From positions 310,001-374,000 of the forward strand of contig CAJXOG010000002.1 of NCBI GenBank assembly GCA_913057775.1: a stretch of 64,000 bases of DNA, in the 5' to 3' direction. The notes beneath the pieces are model-generated. The model was not told the origin of the DNA. It ran no database searches and was given only the letters and a program-made list of their open reading frames with translations. The position numbers were made by a program, and so were the translations under genes. This stretch comes from an uncultured Fodinibius sp. Its GTDB lineage: Bacteria > Bacteroidota > Rhodothermia > Balneolales > Balneolaceae. Of the stretch, positions 9,264-17,280 are shown in pieces (within the stretch, counting starts at the first letter, position 1; every line of letters starts with the position of its first letter).

Positions 9264-10217
9264 TTAATTATTTTGCTTTTTTTCTTTCTCGCTCATTACC
9301 CAATCAATAAATAAAAACTCGAGTCCGGCGGCTTCGTATCCTTCCCAGTTTTTGATCATCTGCTGGAATTCTTCTTCGGAGGTATTATCAGGATCGCCCC
9401 CATAATTAAGTATAATCCACCGTCGGTGCCCTTTTTCCTTACCTTTCTTTTTGTTGCTCGGGAAAACAGCGTCCGGGCGTTCACGAAACAGCATCAGCTG
9501 CTGTGCAGAAGTGGGGCCAATACCTCGAACGTTAGATATGGTGTTATAAAACACTTCAGGTTGACAGGTTTCAAGATGACGCAGGTCACGTTCACCCGAA
9601 AGTAAATCTTCAGCAAAGCCAATAATAAATTCCCCTTTTCTTTTGGTGGGGCCGGGGTCAAGTTGTCGGATACTCATAGGCGTAGCTTTAATAAGTTGAT
9701 GCGGTCGCGGCCAGGCCGGAATGCTTTCTCCTTCTGCATTGATAAGCGATCCATAGTTTTCGCGTACATTATAGACCATCTTTTTGGCAGTAGGTTTGTG
9801 CGATAGCCGCATCTCAATAATGCGATTGATTGTATCCTCAAAAAGGTTGGCCCGGGCCATACGCTTAAATCCATAGTATTCGGTAAGTAAGGGGCCCAGC
9901 ACAGGATCATCAGCAGCTTGATCATATAAAGGACGAAGATCGATGTTGGTACCAAAAATGCGTACTAAACTTTTATTGGCTTCTTCAATTTCATCAGTGC
10001 TTAACGACTCATTACTTTCAAAGTGAAATTCGGGATTGTCCGGATCCCCATTGAAAAAAGAGGTAACAAGAATATCACGATCCTCCAATGGGATAGGTCG
10101 GGTAAATCCCTCTTCGAAAACTTTTTCAGGATCATGTTCATGGTCGAAATACTGATCGATATCTAAGCATAAAAACCAATCGTGCGGTGGTGTGGATTTA
10201 AGTGTCCAATTGCTCAT
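9264..10217 (-). CDS. HhH-GPD-type DNA glycosylase-like protein, possibly inactive
   Basis: Resembles the AlkA/3-methyladenine glycosylase branch of the helix-hairpin-helix base-excision family. A NLFEDTINRIIEMRLS helix (residues 124-139) aligns with the family's NLFE.LV..I..QQ.S helix. A WPRPHQLIKA block (169-178) matches the usual FPTPE.LA, and the hairpin GIGPTSAQQ is at 232-240. After the hairpin the family normally has D.FP..D with the catalytic aspartate; here the stretch is VFPSNKKKGK (251-260), so the aspartate seems replaced and a lysine-rich insert follows. Hairpin lysine of the OGG1/Nth type is also absent. It lies 45 bases after the DNA ligase gene. It may bind damaged DNA without cleaving, or use another residue. 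Fold call fairly sure, activity unsure. Confidence 0.65.
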   Translation of the reverse strand: MSNWTLKSTPPHDWFLCLDIDQYFDHEHDPEKVFEEGFTRPIPLEDRDILVTSFFNGDPDNPEFHFESNESLSTDEIEEANKSLVRIFGTNIDLRPLYDQAADDPVLGPLLTEYYGFKRMARANLFEDTINRIIEMRLSHKPTAKKMVYNVRENYGSLINAEGESIPAWPRPHQLIKATPMSIRQLDPGPTKRKGEFIIGFAEDLLSGERDLRHLETCQPEVFYNTISNVRGIGPTSAQQLMLFRERPDAVFPSNKKKGKEKGHRRWIILNYGGDPDNTSEEEFQQMIKNWEGYEAAGLEFLFIDWVMSEKEKKQNN

Positions 10218-10262
10218 AGTAAAATATTGGGAATTAAGAATGTAAAATTGATAAAAATTACT

Positions 10263-12008
10263 TCAGCCTTTATCATCGCGTGTTGTCTCAAGGTCTAGGC
10301 TTTCAATATAAAAAGATGGATTTTCTTCCTGTTTAAGACGCTCTCGACTTATTTTTTGTTGATACATGTGCTCCACATCCTTGAGTGTATCGGCATCATC
10401 GGGATTTAAATCCCAGCGAATGGCTTTAAACCGAGGCAGCCGCAGTGAATAGTTTGCCTTGGTACGTTTGTTTTCCTGGATGTCATCAAATTCGAGCTCA
10501 ATCACAATTTCGGGAATTAATCCTAAGGTAGGTCCGTATTTTTCGACGGTCAAATCTTTAATACGCTTGTTAAGTCGTTTCATTTCTTCATCTGTATAAC
10601 CGCCGTATGCCTTGCCAATAGGAATGAACTCTTCTTCGTAGCGCTCATCTTCCGCAACCCGGATACCAAGCGTGAAATCAGAATAGTAGCCCCCGCGTTT
10701 TCCGGACCCGGCATGGGCATACATCATAACCGTATCGAGCGTACCGCCCGGCTTTTTGACCTTGAGCCAGGATTTTCTGCGCTGACCGTATTCATAAGTG
10801 CTGTCCACTTTTTTGAGCATTAGCCCCTCATTGCCGTGAGCCAGAGCACGATCAAATAACTCATCAAGATGGTCACGGTCCGTGACTTCAAATTGATTAG
10901 TGATCGGGAGGTCATGGTTCTGCGATAATTTAGTAAGTAAATTGCGGCGCTTCCGGAGCTCTTTTTCGAAGATGGGACGGTTATCATGGTAAAGAAGATC
11001 ATAGGAGATGAATAAGACCGGGTATTTTTCAATGATCTCCTTACCTGGCTTTTTACGTCCCATCCTTTTTTGAAGTAGCTGGAATGGAAGGATCTCATCA
11101 TTTTTAAACACGCATATTTCGCCATCCAAGACTACATCGGACAAATTTCTTTTTATGAAAAACTGTACGATTTCGGGGAACGAATGGGTGATGTCATTGA
11201 GATCGCGAGAATAAAGCTCGACCTGTTGTCCACTGATGTGCGCCTGTGCCCGCATGCCATTAAACTTTTCTTCGGCTATGTATCCATCCAAATTTTCTAC
11301 AGCGCGACTCTCTATTGGGGAGGCGAGCATAAATGAAAGAGGATGAAAGAGTTTGAAGGTTGCTTCATCCAGATTATCATTTTTACAGAGTATGGCTGTT
11401 TTTCCAATACTGCCGGTAATCATGTGGGCATAACGGACTTCCTCAACGTTTTTACCAAAGGCTTCAGCTAGGGCAGAAACAACACTTTTGACTTCAAAAC
11501 CGATACGCAGAGATCCCCGCGTCATAATTCGGATAAAAAACTTGATCTCGACCGGTGTCATCTGTTTCCAGGCATTCCGAAGGATATGTTGTTTATCTGC
11601 CCGTGAGGAAACATTGTATATATCCTCGTAGATAGATTTGATTTCTCGAAGACTGAGTTGAGCCGGTTCGCGTTTTTTGCGTGCAACTTCAATATTATTC
11701 ATCAGCTTTTCTATAGCTTCGGAAGCGCTTCCCAGAGCTGTTTTACACGGTTTAAATACTTTTTCATAATCAATATCACAGAATTCGGCCGCACAGGTCG
11801 AGTAGGTGCGGCTTCCGATCGTTGCTCTTTTCCCGGAAACAGATGAGAAAGCGCCTTCACCCAAGAATTGAGCACCAAGTTTTAGGTTTTTATCATCCTC
11901 GAAAGACTGAAAGTATTGAGCGCAACAGGAGATCTTTGCGTTAGTGCTGCGCGTTTCGTTGATCTGCTGCGCTATTTCGGCCAGTTGTTGGAAGGAGTTC
12001 TCTGCCAT
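10263..12008 (-). CDS. ATP-dependent DNA ligase
   Basis: Seals nicks using ATP, as opposed to the NAD-dependent housekeeping LigA, which is not in this window. The 581 residues contain an N-terminal DNA-binding domain of the DNA_ligase_A_N type (about 1-215). The nucleotidyltransferase core follows: motif I EEKFNGMR (residues 246-253; Lys248 is the expected AMP-linked lysine), motif III FISYDLLY (333-340), motif IV EGLMLKK (394-400) and motif V WLKVKK (414-419). A C-terminal OB domain completes it. Motif I reads KxNG where nearly all ligases have KxDG. Starts two bases after the exonuclease stop, so the two are coupled. This matches the known ligase-associated exonuclease gene pair. Confidence 0.92.
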   Translation of the reverse strand: MAENSFQQLAEIAQQINETRSTNAKISCCAQYFQSFEDDKNLKLGAQFLGEGAFSSVSGKRATIGSRTYSTCAAEFCDIDYEKVFKPCKTALGSASEAIEKLMNNIEVARKKREPAQLSLREIKSIYEDIYNVSSRADKQHILRNAWKQMTPVEIKFFIRIMTRGSLRIGFEVKSVVSALAEAFGKNVEEVRYAHMITGSIGKTAILCKNDNLDEATFKLFHPLSFMLASPIESRAVENLDGYIAEEKFNGMRAQAHISGQQVELYSRDLNDITHSFPEIVQFFIKRNLSDVVLDGEICVFKNDEILPFQLLQKRMGRKKPGKEIIEKYPVLFISYDLLYHDNRPIFEKELRKRRNLLTKLSQNHDLPITNQFEVTDRDHLDELFDRALAHGNEGLMLKKVDSTYEYGQRRKSWLKVKKPGGTLDTVMMYAHAGSGKRGGYYSDFTLGIRVAEDERYEEEFIPIGKAYGGYTDEEMKRLNKRIKDLTVEKYGPTLGLIPEIVIELEFDDIQENKRTKANYSLRLPRFKAIRWDLNPDDADTLKDVEHMYQQKISRERLKQEENPSFYIESLDLETTRDDKG

Positions 12009-12010
12009 AG

Positions 12011-12994
12011 TTAATCGTCTTCTTCAATTTCCATGTCCAAAAATCGTGAGTCGATATTTCTTTCATCCAAATAATGCTGGACAACATCGGCATTGGGAGT
12101 ATGGGTGATGTGTACTTTTTGGGGGTCGAACTCTTCACATAAGCGAATGAGTTCAAAAAAATCGAGGTGGTCGGAAAGGGGAATAAGTTTATGTACAGTC
12201 AACTGACTGCGAGCCGCCTCACGGGTTGCCCAACCAGAGCAGTAAGCAATGCGTTTTTTTTGGACGTTAGATGCAAAGCCATTATTAAGCGCAGAGTTTG
12301 TTGTGATTAAGATGTTACCTTCACAAGTATCCCGATCATAAGATTCGTAGTTACCCAGATCGATACCGGCTTCTTCATACACATCGCACATCTTATATCC
12401 TGCGCCATGGATTTGCACTTGCTGTCCCAGCGGTGCCAGCAGGTGCATAACTTCTTGTGCCTTACCTAAATTGTAGGCTAAAAATATTGGAGTATATCCA
12501 TACTTCAGGGATTTTGAGGCAAAAGATCGAATTTCCTGCCCGAGGTTTTCGTGGGAATCCCATTTATAGATCGGCAGCCCAAAAGTTGCTTCGGTAATAA
12601 AGTGGTCGACTTGATCGGGTATGGAAAATCCCTCTGAAGCTGGAGAGGGCGGTGTGCGATAGTCGCCGGTATAGAGCAAAGAACCTTCATCAGATTCTAC
12701 ATACACCATCGCCGAGCCGAGGATATGTCCCGCCTGATAAAGGGTGATTCGAGCCTTTTCAGTCTCGAATGAGTCGCCAAAATCCATAATCGTTGCATCG
12801 CCCTTGTAACCGCGGCGCTGCATCAGCTTTAGCGTGTTGGGTGTACAGTAAACGCTGCTTTTGCGATTACGCGGCATGTGGTCGGCATGGGCGTGCGAGA
12901 TAAAGGTATACTGGGTATCAGTGCCGCTGTAGTCAAAACCGATGTTAAGATCCGGGAGCAGAATACCGTGATATCCTGCCTTGGTGATTTTCAT
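12011..12994 (-). CDS. ligase-associated MBL-fold DNA exonuclease (SNM1/CPSF-like)
   Basis: Metallo-beta-lactamase-fold nuclease of the group found beside bacterial ATP-dependent DNA ligases. The metal motif HAHADH is at residues 34-39; further ligands are in AGHILGSA (about residue 92), YTGDYR (about 112) and the late LSDHLDF block (about 274), the last being characteristic of the beta-CASP relatives. The 327 residues agree with this family. It overlaps the upstream membrane gene by four bases (ATGA type) and is two bases from the ligase. By analogy with SNM1 enzymes it may trim damaged or crosslinked ends before ligation; this is inference. Confidence 0.88.
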   Translation of the reverse strand: MKITKAGYHGILLPDLNIGFDYSGTDTQYTFISHAHADHMPRNRKSSVYCTPNTLKLMQRRGYKGDATIMDFGDSFETEKARITLYQAGHILGSAMVYVESDEGSLLYTGDYRTPPSPASEGFSIPDQVDHFITEATFGLPIYKWDSHENLGQEIRSFASKSLKYGYTPIFLAYNLGKAQEVMHLLAPLGQQVQIHGAGYKMCDVYEEAGIDLGNYESYDRDTCEGNILITTNSALNNGFASNVQKKRIAYCSGWATREAARSQLTVHKLIPLSDHLDFFELIRLCEEFDPQKVHITHTPNADVVQHYLDERNIDSRFLDMEIEEDD

Positions 12995-13434
12995 GACATT
13001 GGGTGTCGGATGATTACTAAGTATGCCAGCAGGAATATAGCTGATCCCACTGCCACCATAATGGCACCGCTCTTTTTAATGATGTTGGGCAGCTGTTGGT
13101 TGGCTTTAATGAGCGTTCGACTTTGCTCCCACCGCACCAGTTGAAGTCCTGCTATGTACACAACGAATAAACCCCAAATCGTAAAGAGAAGTTCAATCCA
13201 TGAAAAAGGCGTGAATGAAAGTACGAGCCCGGGAAGAGTGAAAAAAAAGAGATATTTTAAAATCCTGATTAACAATGCCGGTGGCTTCTCATGATCTGTT
13301 TTATCAATTAAGTAGTTAGCAATTTTATCCTTTTTGAGGATGATATACCCCCCCGTTCCAACCAAAGAAATAGCCAGTGCCGAGTAGTAAAGGGCAAACC
13401 ATTTTGTAGAAAAGCTTTCCAAATCCATAAGCAA
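12991..13434 (-). CDS. four-helix membrane protein, unknown, in the repair operon
   Basis: Not recognised. The 147 residues hold four hydrophobic segments (about 12-33, 55-78, 80-104 and 121-144) with charged loops between, and no signal peptide or catalytic motif stands out. Its stop overlaps the start of the exonuclease by four bases and its start lies two bases after the TerC-family gene, so it is embedded in the operon. It may work with the TerC protein or simply be carried along. Confidence 0.6.
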   Translation of the reverse strand: MLMDLESFSTKWFALYYSALAISLVGTGGYIILKKDKIANYLIDKTDHEKPPALLIRILKYLFFFTLPGLVLSFTPFSWIELLFTIWGLFVVYIAGLQLVRWEQSRTLIKANQQLPNIIKKSGAIMVAVGSAIFLLAYLVIIRHPMS

Positions 13435-13436
13435 AA

Positions 13437-14384
13437 TTATTCGTCTGGAAGGTTCTCGGCTTCGACTGGATCTTCCTCTTTAGGATATAAGATGGAAGCA
13501 ATAATAGATAGTGCAAGTGCGCCGCCAATAAACGCTAATGCATATGGGGTTGGTATGTGGTAAAAGTCTGAAAGTAGCATTTTAACTCCAACAAAAACAA
13601 GAATGAGCGAGAGTCCATAGTGCAGGTAGTGGAAAAGACGCATGATTCCAGAGACAGCAAAATAGAGTGCTCGAAGTCCCAATATCGCAAAGGCATTGGA
13701 ACTATAGATGATAAACTCATCGCGTGTAATGGCTAAGATGGCGGGAATGGAGTCGAGGGCAAAAACGAGATCTGTTGTTTCAATAACCACTAAAACGATG
13801 AACAGGGGGGTGGCAATAAGACGACCCATTTTTCGAATAAAAAATTTAGAGCCGTGATAGTTCTTGGTAGTGGGGAAAAAGCGCCGAACTAATTTTAAGA
13901 TCGGATTCCGTTCGGGGTGGACTTCTTTATCTTTTTCCATGGCCAGTTTAATACCGGTAAAAACGAGGAATCCGCCGAAGACATAGATGATCCAGTGGAA
14001 ACGTTCTATAAGTGCTACACCGGTAAAGATAAAGATCAGACGCATGACAAGAGCTCCGAAGATCCCCCAGAAAAGCACCTTGTGCTGGAATTCGTCCGGA
14101 ACTTTGAAATAGGTAAACACCAGCAGAAAGACGAATATATTATCAACGCTGAGTGATTTCTCAATCAGGTAGCCCGTATAGTAATCAAGGGCCGTTTGGG
14201 ATCCCATATAGTAATACACCCCAATGCCAAAGACTAGGGCCAGGACTATCCAAGCCCCCGTCCAGTAGAGGGCTTCTTTGATGCTGACGGCCTCATCCTC
14301 TTTGTGAAGCACAACGAGGTCGACAATGAGCATCGCTAGGATAAACACATTGAATACCGACCAAAGTAAGAAGGAGTGATCCAA
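13437..14384 (-). CDS. TerC/Alx-family integral membrane protein (putative Mn2+ exporter)
   Basis: TerC-family protein with about nine helices in 315 residues. The family signatures EKSLSVDNIFVFLLVF (about residues 74-89) and ETTDLVFALDSIPAIL (about 202-217) carry the conserved intramembrane aspartates proposed to bind metal. Characterised relatives (Alx, MntX/TerC homologues) export manganese; tellurite resistance is a historical label. The only start in the right place is TTG (14382-14384); an in-frame stop lies upstream and the next ATG (Met18) would cut off the first helix. The 5' leader holds a nine-base hairpin. Placed directly after oxyR, consistent with managing Mn during oxidative stress. 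Confidence 0.85.
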   Translation of the reverse strand: MDHSFLLWSVFNVFILAMLIVDLVVLHKEDEAVSIKEALYWTGAWIVLALVFGIGVYYYMGSQTALDYYTGYLIEKSLSVDNIFVFLLVFTYFKVPDEFQHKVLFWGIFGALVMRLIFIFTGVALIERFHWIIYVFGGFLVFTGIKLAMEKDKEVHPERNPILKLVRRFFPTTKNYHGSKFFIRKMGRLIATPLFIVLVVIETTDLVFALDSIPAILAITRDEFIIYSSNAFAILGLRALYFAVSGIMRLFHYLHYGLSLILVFVGVKMLLSDFYHIPTPYALAFIGGALALSIIASILYPKEEDPVEAENLPDE

Positions 14385-14393
14385 ACCTGAATA

Positions 14394-14426
14394 ACTTTTG
14401 AGAGTTTAAAAATAAGCCTCAAAAGT
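14394..14426 (-). promoter_or_regulatory. perfect 9-bp inverted repeat before the TerC gene
   Basis: ACTTTTGAG (14394-14402) and CTCAAAAGT (14418-14426) are perfect inverted arms with a 15-base loop. The structure sits ten bases before the TTG start of the TerC gene and about 40 bases after the oxyR stop. On the minus strand it is followed by TATTCAGG rather than a T run, so it is not a standard terminator. It may act as an operator or an RNA hairpin that tunes translation or processing between oxyR and the TerC gene. The known yybP-ykoY manganese riboswitch fold is not evident. Confidence 0.45.
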
Positions 14427-14467
14427 AGCTAATATTTAACAAAATTAATAGCTGAGTAGCGCACAAA

Positions 14468-15406
14468 CTATTCAACCAAAAATCCGTCTTCCTCTTTCTT
14501 GAGCACATCGGGGATGGATGCCATCACCTCTTCTTTGAACGCCTCAATGATATTCTTCTTCAGGTATTCGCGTCCATATACAATGCGTACTTTTCGACGT
14601 GGAACCGGATCGTCAAACTCTCGTAAATGAGCTTTAGCGCATTGTTCATTGATCTGATTTTTTGCAAGGTAAGGCAAAAGTGTCATTCCAAAATTTTGTT
14701 CAACAAGCTGTTTCAATGTTTCCAGATTGCCGCTTTCAAACTCAATTTTAGGGTTATCAAGCTTATTTTTTCTGAATTTCTTGCATAGCTTAACGGTTTG
14801 ATCGCGAAAGCAATGTCCCTCGTTAAGTAGCCACAGATTGGTGACTTCCAAATCATCCACCGAAAGACGATCTTTCTTTGCAAGGGGATGATCCTCCGAT
14901 ACATATCCTAAAAAGGGTTCGTAATAGAGATCTTCCTCGAAAATATTTCCGCGATCGGCCGGTGTGGCTATAATGCCGATATCAAGATGATCTTGGTTAA
15001 GCAGATCGAGCAGTTCATCGGTTACCACCTCTTCGAATATGAGTCGAACATCAGGATGTTTTTTTCGAAAGTTGCGTAAAAAGAGAGGGAGCAGATAGGG
15101 GGCAACAGTGGGGATAATTCCGATCCGAAAAGTGCCCCGAAGCTCATCCTCATTTAGAGCGGCCAGATCTTCAATATGTTTAGACTGTTTAATAATTTTT
15201 TTCGCTTCTGCAATAATTTTTTCGCCAATCTCGGTGGGTATAACGGGGGATTTAGATCGATCAAAAATGGTAATTCCGAGTTCTTCTTCCAGCTTGTGAA
15301 TTTGCATGCTGAGAGTCGGCTGGGTGACGTATGATTTTTCTGCAGCAGTGGCAAAATGGCGGTACCGGTCGACGGCAATAATATATTTGAGTTGCGTGAG
15401 AGTCAT
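14468..15406 (-). CDS. oxyR: peroxide-sensing LysR-type regulator OxyR
   Basis: Transcription factor that turns on antioxidant genes when hydrogen peroxide forms an intramolecular disulfide. The N-terminal winged helix (residues 1-60, MTLTQLKYIIAVDRYRHF then TQPTLSMQIHKLEEELG) is followed by a substrate-binding fold. The two redox cysteines fall at Cys199 and Cys208 in GHCFRDQTVKLC, the same positions and spacing as in E. coli OxyR. That makes this a peroxide sensor rather than a generic LysR protein. The 312 residues are normal. It heads a minus-strand gene run (TerC, membrane protein, exonuclease, ligase, glycosylase) and is divergent from acyP across 172 bases, where autoregulation would be expected. 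Confidence 0.92.
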   Translation of the reverse strand: MTLTQLKYIIAVDRYRHFATAAEKSYVTQPTLSMQIHKLEEELGITIFDRSKSPVIPTEIGEKIIAEAKKIIKQSKHIEDLAALNEDELRGTFRIGIIPTVAPYLLPLFLRNFRKKHPDVRLIFEEVVTDELLDLLNQDHLDIGIIATPADRGNIFEEDLYYEPFLGYVSEDHPLAKKDRLSVDDLEVTNLWLLNEGHCFRDQTVKLCKKFRKNKLDNPKIEFESGNLETLKQLVEQNFGMTLLPYLAKNQINEQCAKAHLREFDDPVPRRKVRIVYGREYLKKNIIEAFKEEVMASIPDVLKKEEDGFLVE

Positions 15407-15578
15407 AATAAATCTATTTCAGAGCAATAAATTGTAACAAATTGTTTGACGGAATTATACAAACTTTAGAACTTTAATTCGTGAAAGTTCGAGATTTCCT
15501 TTCAGATTAGTACATTAGCCGTGAATCACTAAACAACTGAGAGTTAACGATTTAATAAAAAGCATAGAAATAACAATT
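15407..15578. promoter_or_regulatory. divergent oxyR / acyP promoter region
   Basis: This 172-base AT-rich interval must carry promoters in both directions. Two small palindromes lie close to the oxyR start: CAAT-AA-ATTG (15425-15434) and AACAA-A-TTGTT (15436-15446). LysR proteins usually bind imperfect dyads in such positions, so these are plausible autoregulatory sites. The classical E. coli OxyR ATAG-tetrad arrangement is not visible. Confidence 0.35.
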
Positions 15579-15854
15579 ATGCAACAGGCGCATGTATTTA
15601 TCGAAGGACGTGTACAAGGAGTAGGATTTCGTCATTTTGCAAAAGTGAATGCCGAAGAAGTAGGAGTTTTTGGGTGGGTTAAAAATCTGCCAGATGGACG
15701 TGTTGAAGCTATTTTTGCAGGCCCACTGGATCATATCAGAGAGATGGTAAACCGTTGTGAACAAGGGCCGGGGGCCAGCCGCGTTGACAATATTGACGTT
15801 ACGGTTGAAGACGCTGATGAGGATTATGAGGAATTTGAGGTCCGCTACCATTAA
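15579..15854 (+). CDS. acyP: acylphosphatase
   Basis: Hydrolyses acyl phosphates such as acetyl phosphate or 1,3-bisphosphoglycerate. The 91 residues match the small alpha/beta acylphosphatase fold. The phosphate-binding loop GRVQGVGFR ends in the catalytic arginine (Arg18), and the catalytic asparagine is in GWVKNLPDG (Asn36). The gene opens a plus-strand set in which the next gene starts nine bases later. Physiological substrate is not indicated by the context. Confidence 0.95.
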   Translation: MQQAHVFIEGRVQGVGFRHFAKVNAEEVGVFGWVKNLPDGRVEAIFAGPLDHIREMVNRCEQGPGASRVDNIDVTVEDADEDYEEFEVRYH

Positions 15855-15863
15855 CACTTTACC

Positions 15864-16406
15864 ATGCGTTTATTTATCGCTATTCCTCTGCCAAAGGGTA
15901 TAAAACAACAATTACTGGATTTACAGCAGCCTATTGATGGGATGCGATGGCAGCCTCAAGAGCAGATGCACCTGACGCTAAAATTTGTGGGAGAGGTTGA
16001 TAAAACGACTGCTAGTGAGTTACAGGAAGAGTTGGATAAAATTGATCATCCGGAATTTTCCATAACGATAGCAGGAATTGGATACTTCCCGGAAAGCAAA
16101 CAACCCAAAGTGGTTTGGGCAGGAATTAACCAAAATACGGACCTCCAGGAGCTTCATAAAAAAGTGGAGGACCGCTGCGAGAAAATAGGAATTGCTCCGG
16201 AAAACCGGCCTTATAAACCGCATGTTACCATCGCGCGAATAAAAAGTACGTCCAAACGAGCGGTCACTTCATTTATCAATAAGCATAAAAAATTTGCTCT
16301 TCCGGATATCTCGGTTAATGAATTTGTTCTTTATGAGAGCAAGTTGCACCCCGATGGGGCTAGCCATCACCAATTGCAAACCTATTTACTGAAGTCGAAT
16401 CAATAG
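15864..16406 (+). CDS. thpR: RNA 2',3'-cyclic phosphodiesterase (LigT/ThpR)
   Basis: Member of the 2H phosphoesterase family that opens 2',3'-cyclic phosphates at RNA ends. Both catalytic HxT motifs are present: HLTLKFVG near residue 34 and HVTIARI near residue 120. The 180 residues and the N-terminal MRLFIAIPLP strand are typical. It directly follows acyP with nine bases between, so both are probably in one transcript; no RNA-repair ligase such as RtcB is adjacent. Confidence 0.92.
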   Translation: MRLFIAIPLPKGIKQQLLDLQQPIDGMRWQPQEQMHLTLKFVGEVDKTTASELQEELDKIDHPEFSITIAGIGYFPESKQPKVVWAGINQNTDLQELHKKVEDRCEKIGIAPENRPYKPHVTIARIKSTSKRAVTSFINKHKKFALPDISVNEFVLYESKLHPDGASHHQLQTYLLKSNQ

Positions 16407-16448
16407 TTTTGTTATCTTTGGATCAATTAATTCCAATTCACCTAACTA

Positions 16449-17279
16449 ATGTTGCGAATTGTGCAGTCATTTTTATGGATTCTGTTAAGTGCGGCTGTTG
16501 GATACCTTTTATTGGTTGTCTTGATGTACTTCTTGCAGTCGCAAATGGTGTATCATCCTCAAAAATCGATTACATACACGCCAAATGATATTGGTTTATC
16601 GTATGAAGATACCACATTTACAACAGAGGATGGGATAAGTCTGCACGGATGGTATATCCCAACCGATAGCAATATTACTGTCTTATATTTTCATGGTAAT
16701 GCAGGTAATATTTCGGGACGACTACAAACGATTCAACTCTTGCACAACTTGGGACTTAACGTTTTTATTTTTGACTATCGGGGATATGGAAAAAGCGAAG
16801 GACGTCCAAGCGAACAGGGAACGTACAAAGATGCCCGAGCGGCTTGGAAATATTTAGTATCAGAGAAAGATATTGAAAATGAGCAAATCATTATCATGGG
16901 CCGTTCACTGGGCGGAGCAGTGGCATCGTGGCTTGCAGTACATAAACAGCCGGGTGCTACCATTCTCGAATCCACGTTCACTTCAGCTGCTGATTTGGGA
17001 GCTGATTTATACCCCTGGCTGCCGGTGCGCTCCATCATACAATATAATTATAACACGCTTGAATATGTCAAGAAGATTGAATCGCCACTATTCATGGCGC
17101 ACAGCAGGGATGATGAAATTGTTCCGTATCAGCACGGGAAAACATTGTTTGGAGCGGCCAATGATCCCAAAACATTCGTGGAGCTTCGCGGATCTCATGG
17201 TTCCGGATTTTGGGAAACGGGAGAAAAGTATCGCAAAGCACTGCAGGAGTTTTTAAACAATAACATAAGGAATCAGTGA
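16449..17279 (+). CDS. membrane-anchored alpha/beta hydrolase (BEM46/ABHD13 type)
   Basis: A serine hydrolase of unknown substrate held at the inner membrane by an N-terminal helix (residues 8-30). The oxyanion loop YFHGNAGN is near residue 80, the nucleophile elbow GRSLGG near residue 151, the acid in HSRDDEIVP near residue 220, and the catalytic histidine in RGSHGSGF near residue 250. Architecture and length (276) match the BEM46/ABHD13 branch, often proposed to act on lipids or acyl groups. The stop is one base from the next start, so it is coupled to yjbQ. Confidence 0.88.
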   Translation: MLRIVQSFLWILLSAAVGYLLLVVLMYFLQSQMVYHPQKSITYTPNDIGLSYEDTTFTTEDGISLHGWYIPTDSNITVLYFHGNAGNISGRLQTIQLLHNLGLNVFIFDYRGYGKSEGRPSEQGTYKDARAAWKYLVSEKDIENEQIIIMGRSLGGAVASWLAVHKQPGATILESTFTSAADLGADLYPWLPVRSIIQYNYNTLEYVKKIESPLFMAHSRDDEIVPYQHGKTLFGAANDPKTFVELRGSHGSGFWETGEKYRKALQEFLNNNIRNQ

Positions 17280-17280
17280 G

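Noticed and set aside
13437-14384. Tellurite-resistance island suggested by the TerC name
   Set aside because: No terA, terB, terD or terE gene is nearby, and Alx/TerC relatives are Mn exporters. It is a normal chromosomal gene.
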